53,428 nt of DNA. It comes from Deltaproteobacteria bacterium GWC2_65_14. GTDB lineage: Bacteria; Desulfobacterota; Deferrimicrobia; Deferrimicrobiales; Deferrimicrobiaceae. The notes under the pieces were generated by a model. It worked only from the letters and a program-made list of their open reading frames with translations, was not told where the DNA came from and did not search any database. Below are positions 8,103 through 16,571 of the stretch, piece by piece (positions within the stretch are counted from its first letter, which is position 1; every line of letters starts with the position of its first letter). Both the position numbers and the translations under genes were made by a program. Location: NCBI GenBank assembly GCA_001797615.1, contig MGPV01000042.1, positions 1 to 53,428 on the forward strand. Reading direction: 5' to 3'.

Positions 8103-8491
8103 GCGGCGGAACCTATACCCTGTTGGTCCGCTCCTCGTTCGCGGCGGCCCACCGGCTCCGGGAATACGAGGGGAACTGCGAGCGGCTGCACGGGCACAAC
8201 TGGCGGGTCGAGGCCTCGGTCGAGGCGGACCGGCTGGATTCCCGGGGGATCGCGCTCGACTTCCGGGTGATGAAGCGGGCCCTCAACGAGATCCTGGCCC
8301 GCCTGGACCACGGCTATCTGAACGACCTTCCCCCCTTCACGGAGGAGAACCCCTCCTCGGAGAATCTCGCACGGCACATCTACGAGGAGATGGAACGGAG
8401 GATCCCGGAGCCGGCGAGGGTCTGCCGGGTCGTCGTGTGGGAGTCGGAGGAGGCCCGGGCGGAGTATTCCCGCCCCCGTGGAACGGCCTAA
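8099..8491 (+). CDS. queD: 6-carboxy-5,6,7,8-tetrahydropterin synthase
   Basis: A 130-residue member of the 6-pyruvoyl-tetrahydropterin synthase family that converts 7,8-dihydroneopterin triphosphate to carboxytetrahydropterin, an early step of preQ0/queuosine synthesis. Zinc ligands H18, H31 and H33 (LHGHNW) and the catalytic C27 are present, as are LDHGYLND and ENPSSENLA. The C27 and short length fit QueD better than eukaryotic PTPS. The ATGA overlap with the exported protein upstream suggests co-translation. queA and tgt of the same pathway lie at 28898 and 30263. It converges with the DUF1858 gene 3 bp away. Confidence 0.93.
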   Translation: MSGGTYTLLVRSSFAAAHRLREYEGNCERLHGHNWRVEASVEADRLDSRGIALDFRVMKRALNEILARLDHGYLNDLPPFTEENPSSENLARHIYEEMERRIPEPARVCRVVVWESEEARAEYSRPRGTA

Positions 8492-8494
8492 GGA

Positions 8495-8695
8495 CTAAGC
8501 TTCCGGCACCGATTCGTTCAGCCCCCGCAGGAGCGTCTCCAGGTCGATCCGGTGGACCTTCGCGCCATGCTCCAGGTTCTCGTACTCGGAGAGCTGGCAG
8601 CCGGCGCAATCGATTCCGAACCGCTGGAAGACGGGGATGGTCTGGGGGAAGTTCCGCAGGACATCCTCGATCTTCATGTCCTTGTGGATGCGCAT
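8495..8695 (-). CDS. DUF1858 domain protein (CxxC redox-type)
   Basis: A 66-residue protein of the DUF1858 family, often described as a hybrid-cluster-protein-associated redox disulfide domain. It has the typical helix MKIEDVLRNFPQTIPVFQRFGI followed by C30-A-G-C33. The ATG at 8695 is preferred because GGGAGGG lies about 6 bp upstream; an in-frame ATG at 8731 would add 12 unconserved residues. It is 45 bp downstream of mqnA and may be the last gene of that operon. Its biochemical role is not established. Confidence 0.85.
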   Translation of the reverse strand: MRIHKDMKIEDVLRNFPQTIPVFQRFGIDCAGCQLSEYENLEHGAKVHRIDLETLLRGLNESVPEA

Positions 8696-8740
8696 GATCG
8701 CCCTCCCGGCGGATCTACCCGATTGTACCATGCCGTGCGT

Positions 8741-9580
8741 CTACGGAAGTTCGAGGAAATCCAGCGCGGGGACCGCCGGGATCCGCCCGATCCCGTGCGC
8801 CAGCCGGAAAAACCGTTCCAGCCCTTCCAGCTCCCCGTCGAGGTCGTAGGAGAGGTTCCGCCAGTACTCCCGCAGGAAGTCCGCGGGGATCCAGGACGGC
8901 CCGGGGGGGATGCCGTCGCCGCCGCCGCCGATCTCCGCGAGGGCGTCCCGCTTCGCGTCCAGAAGGGTGCGCGCGAAGGAGAGGACGGAATCCTCGCGCC
9001 CCCGCGTCGCCGTCCGGGAGACGATCCAGAGGGCGAAGACGAACGGGGTGCCGGTCTCCCTGTGCCACCATTCGCCGAGGTCGGTCACGTGCGGGGCGGT
9101 CCCCTCCAGCGTCGACCGGATCGCCTCGTCCCCGATCGCGAGGTAGGCGGGGTGCCGCAGCAGGGCCTCGGAGGGGGGGAGGGAGGTCCGGACCAGCGCG
9201 TTGCGTTTCCCCAGCGATTCCCGCAGCAGGATCTCCAGGAGGACGTTCGAGGTGTCGGATCTCCCCGTGACCGCCACCGGCTCGTCCGGGAGGGAGGAGA
9301 GCGGCATGTTCGAGAGGAGGACCACGCTCATCACCCTCTCCCTCGAGGCGACGGAGATGCCGGGGCAGAGCCGGTAGCTCCCGGGGGAGAGCGCATACTC
9401 GATCGAGGAGGAGGGGGAGATGTCCAGCCTCCCCTCCCGGAGCATCCGGTTCAGGTCGGCGGGATGCCCGGTCACGATGTGGACCTCCCCGGGACGGAGC
9501 CGGTCCTCCAGGATCCGGAAGATCGGGAAGAGGTTCGTGTACGGGATCTTTCCCACCCGCAGCGGAGCGACCCGGCTCAT
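8741..9580 (-). CDS. mqnA: chorismate dehydratase (futalosine menaquinone pathway)
   Basis: A 279-residue member of the MqnA/MqnD family, which has a periplasmic-binding-protein fold but no signal peptide. MqnA dehydrates chorismate to 3-enolpyruvylbenzoate, the first step of the futalosine route to menaquinone. Family features are the start LRVGKIPYTNLFPIF, the segment SPSSSIEYAL and the C-terminal WRNLSYDL. MqnD is the alternative, but the N-terminal GKIPYTN pattern fits MqnA. The ATG at 9580 overlaps the permease stop (ATGA), so it is likely translated with the efflux operon, an unexpected setting. An upstream open extension to 9691 reads through the permease gene and is not used. Confidence 0.88.
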   Translation of the reverse strand: MSRVAPLRVGKIPYTNLFPIFRILEDRLRPGEVHIVTGHPADLNRMLREGRLDISPSSSIEYALSPGSYRLCPGISVASRERVMSVVLLSNMPLSSLPDEPVAVTGRSDTSNVLLEILLRESLGKRNALVRTSLPPSEALLRHPAYLAIGDEAIRSTLEGTAPHVTDLGEWWHRETGTPFVFALWIVSRTATRGREDSVLSFARTLLDAKRDALAEIGGGGDGIPPGPSWIPADFLREYWRNLSYDLDGELEGLERFFRLAHGIGRIPAVPALDFLELP

Positions 9581-10782
9581 TCGTACCTCAGCGCCTCGAT
9601 CGGATTCAGGGCGGCGGCCTTCCGCGCGGGATAGACGCCGAAGAAGATCCCCACGAACACCGAGAAGAAGAAGGCCAGGACGATCGCCCACGGGGGGATC
9701 TCCACCGGGATCTTCGGGACGAGGAGCCGGATTCCCCCCGCCCCCAGCACCCCCGCGAGCATCCCGAGGAAGCCCCCGGTGGCGGCGATCCCGGTCGACT
9801 CCAGGAGGAACTGGAGGAGGATGTCCCGGTGCCTCGCCCCCACGGCCTTGCGGATGCCGATCTCGTTCGTCCGCTCCTTCACGGTCACCAGCATGATGTT
9901 CATGATCCCGATCCCTCCCACCAGAAGCGAGATCGTGGCGATCCCGCCGAGCACGTAGGTCAGGGTGTCCAGGATCGTGTAGAGGGAGGAGAGCATCGCC
10001 GCCTGGTTCGTGATCGTGAAGTCCTCGTGGCGGTTGTGGTTCCTAAACAGGATCGAGCGGGCGAGCTCCCGCCCGCTCTCGATGTCGTTCTTGTTCCGGA
10101 CCGAGAGGATGATCTCCAGGAGGGAGTCGGTGTCGAAGATCTCCTGGGCGGAGCGGACCGGGATGAAGACGATGTCGTCCAGGTCGATCCCGAGGCTCAC
10201 CCCCTTGCGCTCCATGATCCCCACCACCCGGAAGCGGGCGCCGGAGACCTTCACGATCTCCCCGAGCGGGTTCGCGTTTCCGAACAGCTCCCGCTTCAGC
10301 GTCCTTCCCAGGACGCAGACCCTGCGCTTGGCCTCCACGTCGGACTCGGTTACGAAGCTGCCGATCTCCACGTGGAGGTTCCGCACCGCGGAGAAGGCGG
10401 GGTTCACCCCCAGGACCGGGACGTTCCGGGAGCGGGTTCCGGCCCGGACCTCGGCGGTCCCGAAGACCACCGGCGCCACCCCGGCGAAGAGATACCCCTT
10501 CTTCTCCAGCACCCGGGAGTCGTCCAGCGTCAGCTTGTGCCGCGTGGCCCCGATGATCGGCGGGCCTCCCTTGGTCTCGATCTTCCCCGGCGTGACGATC
10601 AGGATGTTGCTCCCCAGCCCCGCGAACTGCTGCTCGACGTAGTTCTTCGTCCCCTGGCCCAGCGACACGAGGAGGATCACTGCCGCGACGCCGATGGCGA
10701 CCCCGAGCATCGTCAGCACCGACCGGAGCCGGTTCGCACGGAGCGCCTCCAGGGAGACGGCCGCCTGCTCGAACAGGTTCAT
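9577..10782 (-). CDS. MacB/LolC-type ABC transporter permease
   Basis: A 401-residue inner-membrane protein. One N-terminal membrane helix (about 20-44, LTMLGVAIGVAAVILLVSL) is followed by a large periplasmic MacB core domain (about 50-250). Three C-terminal membrane helices carry the FtsX domain, including GGIGIMNIMLVTVKERTNEIGIRKAVGA. This mechanotransmission architecture pairs with the separate ATPase just upstream, whereas E. coli MacB fuses the two. Substrate is unknown. It overlaps both neighbours by 4 bp. Confidence 0.92.
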   Translation of the reverse strand: MNLFEQAAVSLEALRANRLRSVLTMLGVAIGVAAVILLVSLGQGTKNYVEQQFAGLGSNILIVTPGKIETKGGPPIIGATRHKLTLDDSRVLEKKGYLFAGVAPVVFGTAEVRAGTRSRNVPVLGVNPAFSAVRNLHVEIGSFVTESDVEAKRRVCVLGRTLKRELFGNANPLGEIVKVSGARFRVVGIMERKGVSLGIDLDDIVFIPVRSAQEIFDTDSLLEIILSVRNKNDIESGRELARSILFRNHNRHEDFTITNQAAMLSSLYTILDTLTYVLGGIATISLLVGGIGIMNIMLVTVKERTNEIGIRKAVGARHRDILLQFLLESTGIAATGGFLGMLAGVLGAGGIRLLVPKIPVEIPPWAIVLAFFFSVFVGIFFGVYPARKAAALNPIEALRYE

Positions 10783-11495
10783 CCCCGGATCTCCCGGAAC
10801 TCGTCGGACGTCACGAGCCGCCCGTCCACGATGTAGACCGTCCGCTTCGCCCGGCGGGCGATCACCGGGTCGTGGGTCACCAGGACGATCGTCGTCCCCT
10901 CTTCATTGAGACGGACGAGGATGTCCAGCAGCTCTTCTCCCGATTTCGAGTCGAGGTTCCCGGTCGGCTCGTCGGCCAGGAGCAGGGAGGGGCGGTTCAC
11001 CAGAGCCCGGGCGATGGCCACCTTCTGCTTCTGGCCGCCGGAGAGCTCGTTCGACCGGTGGTGGCGCCTCTCCCCGATCCCCACCGACTGCAGCGCCTCG
11101 AGCGCCCGCCGCGCCCGCTCTTCCCGCCCCACTCCCGCGTACAGGAGCGGAAGCTCGACGTTGCGCTGCGCCGTGTAGCGCGGGAGGAGGTGGAAGACCT
11201 GGAAGACGAACCCGATCTCCCGGTTCCGCAGGTCGGCCAGCTCGTCCGGAGAGAGGTTCGCGACCGGGGTCCCCCGGATCTCGTAGCTCCCGGAGGTGGG
11301 GACGTCCAGGCAGCCCAGGATGTTCATCAGCGTGGACTTCCCCGATCCCGACGGCCCCATGACCGCGAGAAAGTCGCCGGCCCGGATGGAGAGGTCCACC
11401 CGGTCCAGACCGACGACCTGCTGCGCGCCCGGGTTGTAGATCCGGGTCACCTCCCGCAGCCGGAGTACGGGGTCACTGGCGGGTTCGGATGCCAA
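10779..11495 (-). CDS. MacB/LolD-type ABC transporter ATP-binding protein
   Basis: A 238-residue ATPase that powers the adjacent permease. Walker A GPSGSGKS is at residues 47-54, signature LSGGQKQ near 147, Walker B LLLADEP near 170 with the following GNLDSKSGEE, and H-loop VTHD near 205. The sequence is typical of LolD/MacB (TRIYNPGAQQVVGLDRVDL). The chosen ATG overlaps the end of the HlyD gene by 23 bp; the overlap is large but the N-terminal residues are needed for the first strand. Its stop overlaps the permease start (ATGA). Confidence 0.93.
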   Translation of the reverse strand: MASEPASDPVLRLREVTRIYNPGAQQVVGLDRVDLSIRAGDFLAVMGPSGSGKSTLMNILGCLDVPTSGSYEIRGTPVANLSPDELADLRNREIGFVFQVFHLLPRYTAQRNVELPLLYAGVGREERARRALEALQSVGIGERRHHRSNELSGGQKQKVAIARALVNRPSLLLADEPTGNLDSKSGEELLDILVRLNEEGTTIVLVTHDPVIARRAKRTVYIVDGRLVTSDEFREIRG

Positions 11496-12702
11496 CCCGG
11501 CTCCCGGGGGAGAGGTTCTTGATCTCGAGGGAGGTCACGACGAGGTCCCCCGCCGACAGTCCGGACAGGATCTCGGTCCTGTCCCAGTTCGAGATCCCGG
11601 CGGTCACGTCGGCCCTCTCGGCCTTCCCGTCCCGGACGCGGTACACGAACTTCTGCCCCTCGCGCTCCATCACCGCCGACGAGGGGACCTGGAGCGCCTT
11701 CTCCTTGCTGCCGGTCAGCACCTCCACGTCCACCGACATCCCCAGCCGCAGGGGGCGCGGCGGGGAGAGGACCTTCACCCGGATCGTGTTCGCCCGGGAG
11801 ACCTCCCGGGAGGCCTCGATCGTGGGCTTGACCTCGGAGACGACCCCCGGGAAGGTCTGCCCGAGGTAGGCGTCCGGGTAGAGGCGAACCTCCTGCCCCA
11901 CCCGGACCCTGGCCGACTCCGACTCGTCGATGGGGGCCTCGACGTAGGGGGAGGAGGGGTCCGCCAGCACGAACAGGGGGCTCCCCGGCTGCTTCGTCTC
12001 GCCGGGCTCGGCGCTCCGGCGGATCACCACCCCCGAGGAGGGGGCCAGGATCCGCATCTTCCGCTCTCTCTCCTGGAGCCCCTCCAGGGAGGCGCGCACC
12101 GCCGCGACCCGGGCGAGCAGCGAGTCGACTTCCCGGTCGGCCGCCCGGACCGACAGCTCCCCGATCTCCGCGAGCCGGGCGTCCTCGACGGCGTTCGAGA
12201 GGGCGGCGTCCGTCCGGTCCATCTCCGCCCTGGAGAGGAAGCCGCCGTCGAACAGCGAGGCGGAGCGCCGATGGTCCTCCCGGGCTTTTTTCAGGTTGCT
12301 CTCCGACCGGGTCCTGTCGGAGGCGGCTTTCCTGCGGACCTCCTCCCGGCGCGCCTCCGCCTGGCGGTGAAGCTCCTCCGCCAGCCTCACCTCGGCCCCG
12401 GCGGCCTCGATCTGACGGACCAGCTCCGGATCTTCCATCTGGAGGAGGAGATTCCCCTTCCGGACGTCGTCTCCCTCGTCCACCGCCACCCTCGTCACCC
12501 GGCCCGGCGCCTCGGCGGAGATCGTGGCCTCCCACCGGGACTTCACGGTTCCCGCGGAGACCGAGGTGACGATCTCCTCGATCCTCGCCGGTTTCGCCTC
12601 GAACACGTCCACCTCCAGGATGGACCGGAAGCGGAGATAGACGACCGCCGCCGCCAGGACGAGCAGCAGGACGGCTCCCAGGATCCAGGCCTTCCGTTTC
12701 AT
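11473..12702 (-). CDS. HlyD/MacA-type periplasmic adaptor subunit
   Basis: A 409-residue membrane fusion protein linking the MacB-like transporter to a TolC channel. A single N-terminal membrane anchor lies at about residues 6-23 (AWILGAVLLLVLAAAVVYL). Biotinyl-lipoyl half-motifs follow (ISAEAPGRVTRVAVDEGD and MRILAPSSGVVIRRSAEPGE), enclosing a long helical hairpin (about 85-200). The C-terminal beta-barrel and membrane-proximal domain carry VPSSAVMEREGQKFVY. It has no lipobox. Its ATG overlaps the tolC stop by 4 bp. The high-frame extension upstream of 12702 is a shadow of tolC. Confidence 0.92.
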   Translation of the reverse strand: MKRKAWILGAVLLLVLAAAVVYLRFRSILEVDVFEAKPARIEEIVTSVSAGTVKSRWEATISAEAPGRVTRVAVDEGDDVRKGNLLLQMEDPELVRQIEAAGAEVRLAEELHRQAEARREEVRRKAASDRTRSESNLKKAREDHRRSASLFDGGFLSRAEMDRTDAALSNAVEDARLAEIGELSVRAADREVDSLLARVAAVRASLEGLQERERKMRILAPSSGVVIRRSAEPGETKQPGSPLFVLADPSSPYVEAPIDESESARVRVGQEVRLYPDAYLGQTFPGVVSEVKPTIEASREVSRANTIRVKVLSPPRPLRLGMSVDVEVLTGSKEKALQVPSSAVMEREGQKFVYRVRDGKAERADVTAGISNWDRTEILSGLSAGDLVVTSLEIKNLSPGSRVGIRTRQ

Positions 12703-14234
12703 CGGATCGCGATCCCCTCCTTCGTAAGGATCGTGCCGACGGAGCGCCACAGGCGGGTCTGGGCCGCGCGGGCGTCGGCCTCCGCGCGGACCCGCGCGAG
12801 CAGCGCCTCGGCAACCTCCTGCTGGGAGCGCAGGACGTCGGTCGAGGTCGCCGCACCCAGCTCCCGTTTCTTCTCCTCGGCATCGAGAGACGCCTCGGCC
12901 GCCGCGACCGCAGCCGCTGCGGCCCCGATGCGGGCGATGGCGGACTCGAGGTCCCTGCGGGCCTTGCGGACCTCCGCCCGGATTCCCGCACGGAGCGATT
13001 CCGAGGAGAGCCGCTGCCTCGCCAGCGCGGCTTTCGCCCGGACCCATTCCGCCCGCTCCTTCCGGAGCGTCCAGGGGATCTCGGCCGACAGTCCCAGGAA
13101 CGCGGTGTAGTACCTGCCCGACAGCATCTCGTCGACGCTGTCTCCATAGTCCCCCTCGAACGTGGGGGCTATACCCGGGAACAGGGGGGAGGGGTTCGGG
13201 GTGCCGGACAGGCCGGTGAGCCCCGCGGAAGCATTCAGGGCGAGCGACGGGAGGATCCGGTTCCGGGCGGCGGCCTCCTCGAGCTCCGACTGCCGTGTCC
13301 GTCCGGCGAGTGCGGACAGCTCGGGACGCCTCCGCAGCGCCTCCTCGAAGGTGTCTTCCGGGCCGGGAGGTTCCACCCCGCCGGCGGGAAGGTCCGGAAG
13401 AAGAGGGCGGTCCCAGTCCCCGGCGGAAGGGATCCCCAGCAGGGTTTTCAGGTCGTCTTCCGCGTTCCGGGCCGTCGCCTCCGCCCGGATCAGCTCCTCC
13501 TTCCTGGCGGCTGCTGCGGCCTCCGGGGGAAGCCGCTCGACGGGGGCTCGCGTTCCCGCCTCGATCTCCGCCCGGGTCCGGGCGAGAAGACGCTCCGCGA
13601 GCGCCAGCGCGGTACTCCGGGCCTCGACCTCCCGGAGGGAGGCATGGAGTGCGAAGAACCCGGTCCGCACGGCCGCCACGACATCCATGACCCGGGTCCG
13701 GAAGTCGGAGTCGCCAGCTTCCGCCCCCGCCCGTGCGATCCAAAGCGGCGCCTCCGTCGTCTCCCTTCCCGCGTCCCGGAGGAGCGGGTGGCGGGCGGAG
13801 AGGGTGAGGGAACTGTCGTATTCGGGGGAGAGCAGGGAGACCGCCGAGCCGGACTCCTGGCGAAGGTTGCGGAAGTCGAGCGAAAGGGTGGTGCCGGTGC
13901 GCAGAAGCGTCGAGGCGCCCAGGTCGAACCGGTAGACGCGCTGGTCCAGGGAAAGGTCCCCGGTCAGCGCGGAGCCGCTGGGGGTCTCGGAGCGGGAGAC
14001 GGAGAGCTCCCCGGTGAACCGGGGGAGGAAGGCGGCCTCCGCCGACGGGACGCCGGACCTCGCGATCTCCCGGTCCTCCCGGGAGACGGCGATCTCCAGG
14101 TTTTCCCGCAGCGCCGTTTCCAGGCAATCCCGGACGGTGAGACGGCGGGGGGATGGATCGCCGGCCGATCCCGACAATGCGTGGAGGCAGAGGGAGGCGG
14201 CGGCGAGGGCGGTTACGAGCCGGTAGCTGGTCAT
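12699..14234 (-). CDS. TolC-family outer membrane efflux protein
   Basis: A 511-residue outer-membrane channel protein, first in the leftward operon. It has a signal peptide (hydrophobic core VTALAAASLCLHAL, cleavage near SGSAG). Two OEP repeats follow, with typical features such as RDCLETALRENLEI at the start of the first, SLTLSARHPLL, and long alanine/arginine-rich coiled helices in both halves. The ATG at 14234 has AAAAGGA about 5 bp upstream. With hlyD and the macB-like pair it forms a complete tripartite exporter; no regulator gene is nearby. TACACT at 14270-14265 is a possible -10 on this strand, but no good -35 was found. Confidence 0.9.
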   Translation of the reverse strand: MTSYRLVTALAAASLCLHALSGSAGDPSPRRLTVRDCLETALRENLEIAVSREDREIARSGVPSAEAAFLPRFTGELSVSRSETPSGSALTGDLSLDQRVYRFDLGASTLLRTGTTLSLDFRNLRQESGSAVSLLSPEYDSSLTLSARHPLLRDAGRETTEAPLWIARAGAEAGDSDFRTRVMDVVAAVRTGFFALHASLREVEARSTALALAERLLARTRAEIEAGTRAPVERLPPEAAAAARKEELIRAEATARNAEDDLKTLLGIPSAGDWDRPLLPDLPAGGVEPPGPEDTFEEALRRRPELSALAGRTRQSELEEAAARNRILPSLALNASAGLTGLSGTPNPSPLFPGIAPTFEGDYGDSVDEMLSGRYYTAFLGLSAEIPWTLRKERAEWVRAKAALARQRLSSESLRAGIRAEVRKARRDLESAIARIGAAAAAVAAAEASLDAEEKKRELGAATSTDVLRSQQEVAEALLARVRAEADARAAQTRLWRSVGTILTKEGIAIR

Positions 14235-14326
14235 GACATCCTTTTCCCGGGCGACGCAGCCGATAGTGTACCATGCCTTTCCGACGGATTCGGGCGCGGG
14301 ATCGCGGCCGGCACCGGGAGAGCGCC

Positions 14327-14355
14327 TTGACGAACGGGAGCGAAATTCCAATAAT
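14327..14355 (+). promoter_or_regulatory. promoter of the aldolase-rsmD-coaD run
   Basis: TTGACG (14327-14332), a 17-bp spacer and AATAAT (14350-14355) form a near-consensus sigma-70 promoter in the 151-bp divergent space between tolC and the aldolase gene. A GGAGGA ribosome-binding site (14375-14380) precedes the ATG at 14386. Confidence 0.7.
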
Positions 14356-14385
14356 GAGGGGGCAGATTTTCCCGGAGGAGAACGA

Positions 14386-15474
14386 ATGGACTGGAAACCG
14401 CTGAGAAAGTTCGTGCCCGGGAACGCCGCACGCAGGATTCCCGCGGGGAACCCGGCCTGCCCGCTGAACGGGCACGACGTGTTCCGGGCGCTCGCGCCCC
14501 GGAAGGTCATCGTGATGGCCTGCAACATTCGGATCCCGTCGGTGATCCCCGGGATCATGCGCGCCGCGGAGGAACTGGGCGCCGTCGTCGCCTTCGAACT
14601 GGCGAAGTCGGAAGGGGACCTGGCGGGGGGATATACCGGCATGACTCCGGAGATCTTCGCCTCCACCATTTTCGACTGCGCGAAGAGGACCGGCTTTTCC
14701 CTTCCCTTCCTCATCCACGGCGACCATATCACGGTGAAGAACACTTCCGAAAAGGAGGTCGAGGGTTCCAGGGCCCTCATCGCCGCGGAGATCGAGGCGG
14801 GGTACACCTGCTTCGCCATCGACGCCTCGTTCAACCCGATCCCCGACAACGCGAGGATCGTGGCCGACCTCTCCCGCCCGATCACGGAGCGGGGGCTGGG
14901 GCTGGAGGTGGAGGTCGGGGAGATCAAGGCGGCCGGGAGCGAAGGTGCCCTCTCCACGGTGGAGGAGGCGGTGGAACTGATGGAGCGGCTGGCGGATGGG
15001 AAGGTTCCGGCCGACCTTCTCGCGATCAACAACGGGTCCAAGCACGGGAACTACCTCGACGGGGAGCAGATCTCTCTCGACCTGGACCGGACCGGGCAGA
15101 TCTACGAGGCGGTGTACGGGCGGTTCGGCGTCTCCATCGCCCAGCACGGGATCACCGGGACGCCGCTCCACCTGGTCGGGCGGTTCGCCGACTACGGGAT
15201 CCGGAAGGGGAACGTCGGGACCCAGTGGCAGAACGTCGCCCACGCCGGGCTGCCCCCCGCCCTGATGGGGAAGATGCGCGACTGGGCGAAGGCGGCCGGC
15301 AAGGACATCAAGTTCGCCACGAAGCAGTTCAAGCCGGAGATCGACTCGATCCCGGCGGAATTCGCGCGGAAGATCGAGGAAGGGGCCCGCCGCGAGGCGC
15401 TGGAACTGCTGCGCGCCTTCCGCGCGGAGGGCACCGCGAAGGCGGTGGCGGATCACCTTTCCGTGCGCTCCTGA
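14386..15474 (+). CDS. class II fructose-bisphosphate aldolase family protein
   Basis: A 362-residue zinc-dependent aldolase-fold protein. Expected metal and substrate motifs are visible: FLIHGDHI near residue 110, the EVEVGEI segment near 175, LAINNGSKHGNY near 215 and SIAQHGITGTP near 250. It is somewhat divergent from E. coli FbaA, so fructose-1,6-bisphosphate cleavage is the likely but not certain reaction; tagatose- or other sugar-phosphate aldolases share the fold. The ATG has a strong GGAGGA site. rsmD begins 6 bp after its stop. Confidence 0.82.
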   Translation: MDWKPLRKFVPGNAARRIPAGNPACPLNGHDVFRALAPRKVIVMACNIRIPSVIPGIMRAAEELGAVVAFELAKSEGDLAGGYTGMTPEIFASTIFDCAKRTGFSLPFLIHGDHITVKNTSEKEVEGSRALIAAEIEAGYTCFAIDASFNPIPDNARIVADLSRPITERGLGLEVEVGEIKAAGSEGALSTVEEAVELMERLADGKVPADLLAINNGSKHGNYLDGEQISLDLDRTGQIYEAVYGRFGVSIAQHGITGTPLHLVGRFADYGIRKGNVGTQWQNVAHAGLPPALMGKMRDWAKAAGKDIKFATKQFKPEIDSIPAEFARKIEEGARREALELLRAFRAEGTAKAVADHLSVRS

Positions 15475-15480
15475 TCCGGA

Positions 15481-16047
15481 GTGCGGATCGTCGCGGGAAA
15501 ATGGCGGGGGAGGCCGCTCGCGGCGCCGAAGGGACGCGCGGTGCGCCCGACCTCGGACCGCGTCCGGGAGTCGGTCTTCGGGATCCTCGGATCCCGGGTG
15601 GAGGGAGCCGGAGTGCTCGACCTCTTCGCGGGAACCGGGGCGCTCGGGCTCGAGGCGCTGTCGCGCGGGGCCCGGTCGGCGATTCTGGTGGAGCAGGATC
15701 CGGCCGCCTTCTCCGTCCTGCGCCGGAACGTCGAGACGCTTCGCGCGGAGGGGGCGGAGCTTCTGAACATGGATTCCCTGCGGGCGCTCCGCCACCTGAA
15801 GTCCCGGGGCCGGAGATTCCGGCTGGTCTTTCTGGACCCCCCGTACGGAAGGGGACTTGCCTCCCGGGCGGCCGAAGAGATGGAATCCTGCGGGGTCGCG
15901 GAGCCGGGGGCGATGGTGGTGGTGGAGGAGTCCTCGAGAGAGGCCGTTCCCCAAATGCCGCCCGGGTGGGAAATCGCGGACGACCGGCGGTACGGCGACA
16001 CCCGGGTGATCTTCTACGAAATTCCTGAGGCCAAGGAGACAACATGA
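15481..16047 (+). CDS. rsmD: 16S rRNA (guanine-966-N2)-methyltransferase
   Basis: A 188-residue SAM-dependent methyltransferase for 16S rRNA. The N-terminus MRIVAGKWRGRPL and RPTSDRVRESVF are typical of RsmD. The SAM-binding loop is DLFAGTGALGLEAL near residues 45-58 and the catalytic motif is DPPY near 120. It starts with GTG 6 bp after the aldolase stop. It ends in an ATGA overlap with coaD, a common rsmD-coaD pairing. Confidence 0.95.
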   Translation: MRIVAGKWRGRPLAAPKGRAVRPTSDRVRESVFGILGSRVEGAGVLDLFAGTGALGLEALSRGARSAILVEQDPAAFSVLRRNVETLRAEGAELLNMDSLRALRHLKSRGRRFRLVFLDPPYGRGLASRAAEEMESCGVAEPGAMVVVEESSREAVPQMPPGWEIADDRRYGDTRVIFYEIPEAKETT

Positions 16048-16532
16048 GAACCATCGCGGTCTATCCGGGCTCGTTCGATCCGCCGACCTACGGACATCTC
16101 GACATCGTCGAGCGATCCTCCCGGGTCTTCGCCCGGGTGATCGTGACGGTCGCGAAGAACATCCGGAAGGACGTCATCTTCTCCCCCGCCGAGCGGGTGG
16201 CGATGCTGAAGAAGCTCACCCGCCCCTATCCGAACGTCGAGGTGACCTCCTTCCGGGGACTCCTGGTGGAGTACGTGCAGGGGGTGGGGGCCCACGTCGT
16301 GATCCGGGGGCTGCGGGCGATCTCGGATTTCGAATACGAGTTCCAGATGGCGCACATGAACAAGAAGCTGGCCCCCTCCATAGACACCGTCTTCATGATG
16401 ACGGGAGAGCGGTATTCCTACATCAGCTCGAACATCGCCAAGGAGATCGCCCGGTTCGGAGGGAAGATCGACGACCTCGTTCCGCCGCTGGTCCGGTCCC
16501 AGGTGCTCCGGAAGATCGCGGCGCGGAAATAA
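16044..16532 (+). CDS. coaD: phosphopantetheine adenylyltransferase
   Basis: A 162-residue nucleotidyltransferase that makes dephospho-CoA from 4'-phosphopantetheine and ATP. The N-terminal PGSFDPPTYGHLD contains the T/HxGH ATP-binding motif. VIRGLRAISDFEYEFQMAHMN and the C-terminal ISSN motif are also present. Length is standard. It is coupled to rsmD by a 4-bp overlap. With coaBC at 22491 it covers most of CoA synthesis in this window. Confidence 0.97.
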   Translation: MRTIAVYPGSFDPPTYGHLDIVERSSRVFARVIVTVAKNIRKDVIFSPAERVAMLKKLTRPYPNVEVTSFRGLLVEYVQGVGAHVVIRGLRAISDFEYEFQMAHMNKKLAPSIDTVFMMTGERYSYISSNIAKEIARFGGKIDDLVPPLVRSQVLRKIAARK

Positions 16533-16571
16533 TCCCAACACCCCCCCGGCACGGGGAAGGAGATCGCGACG

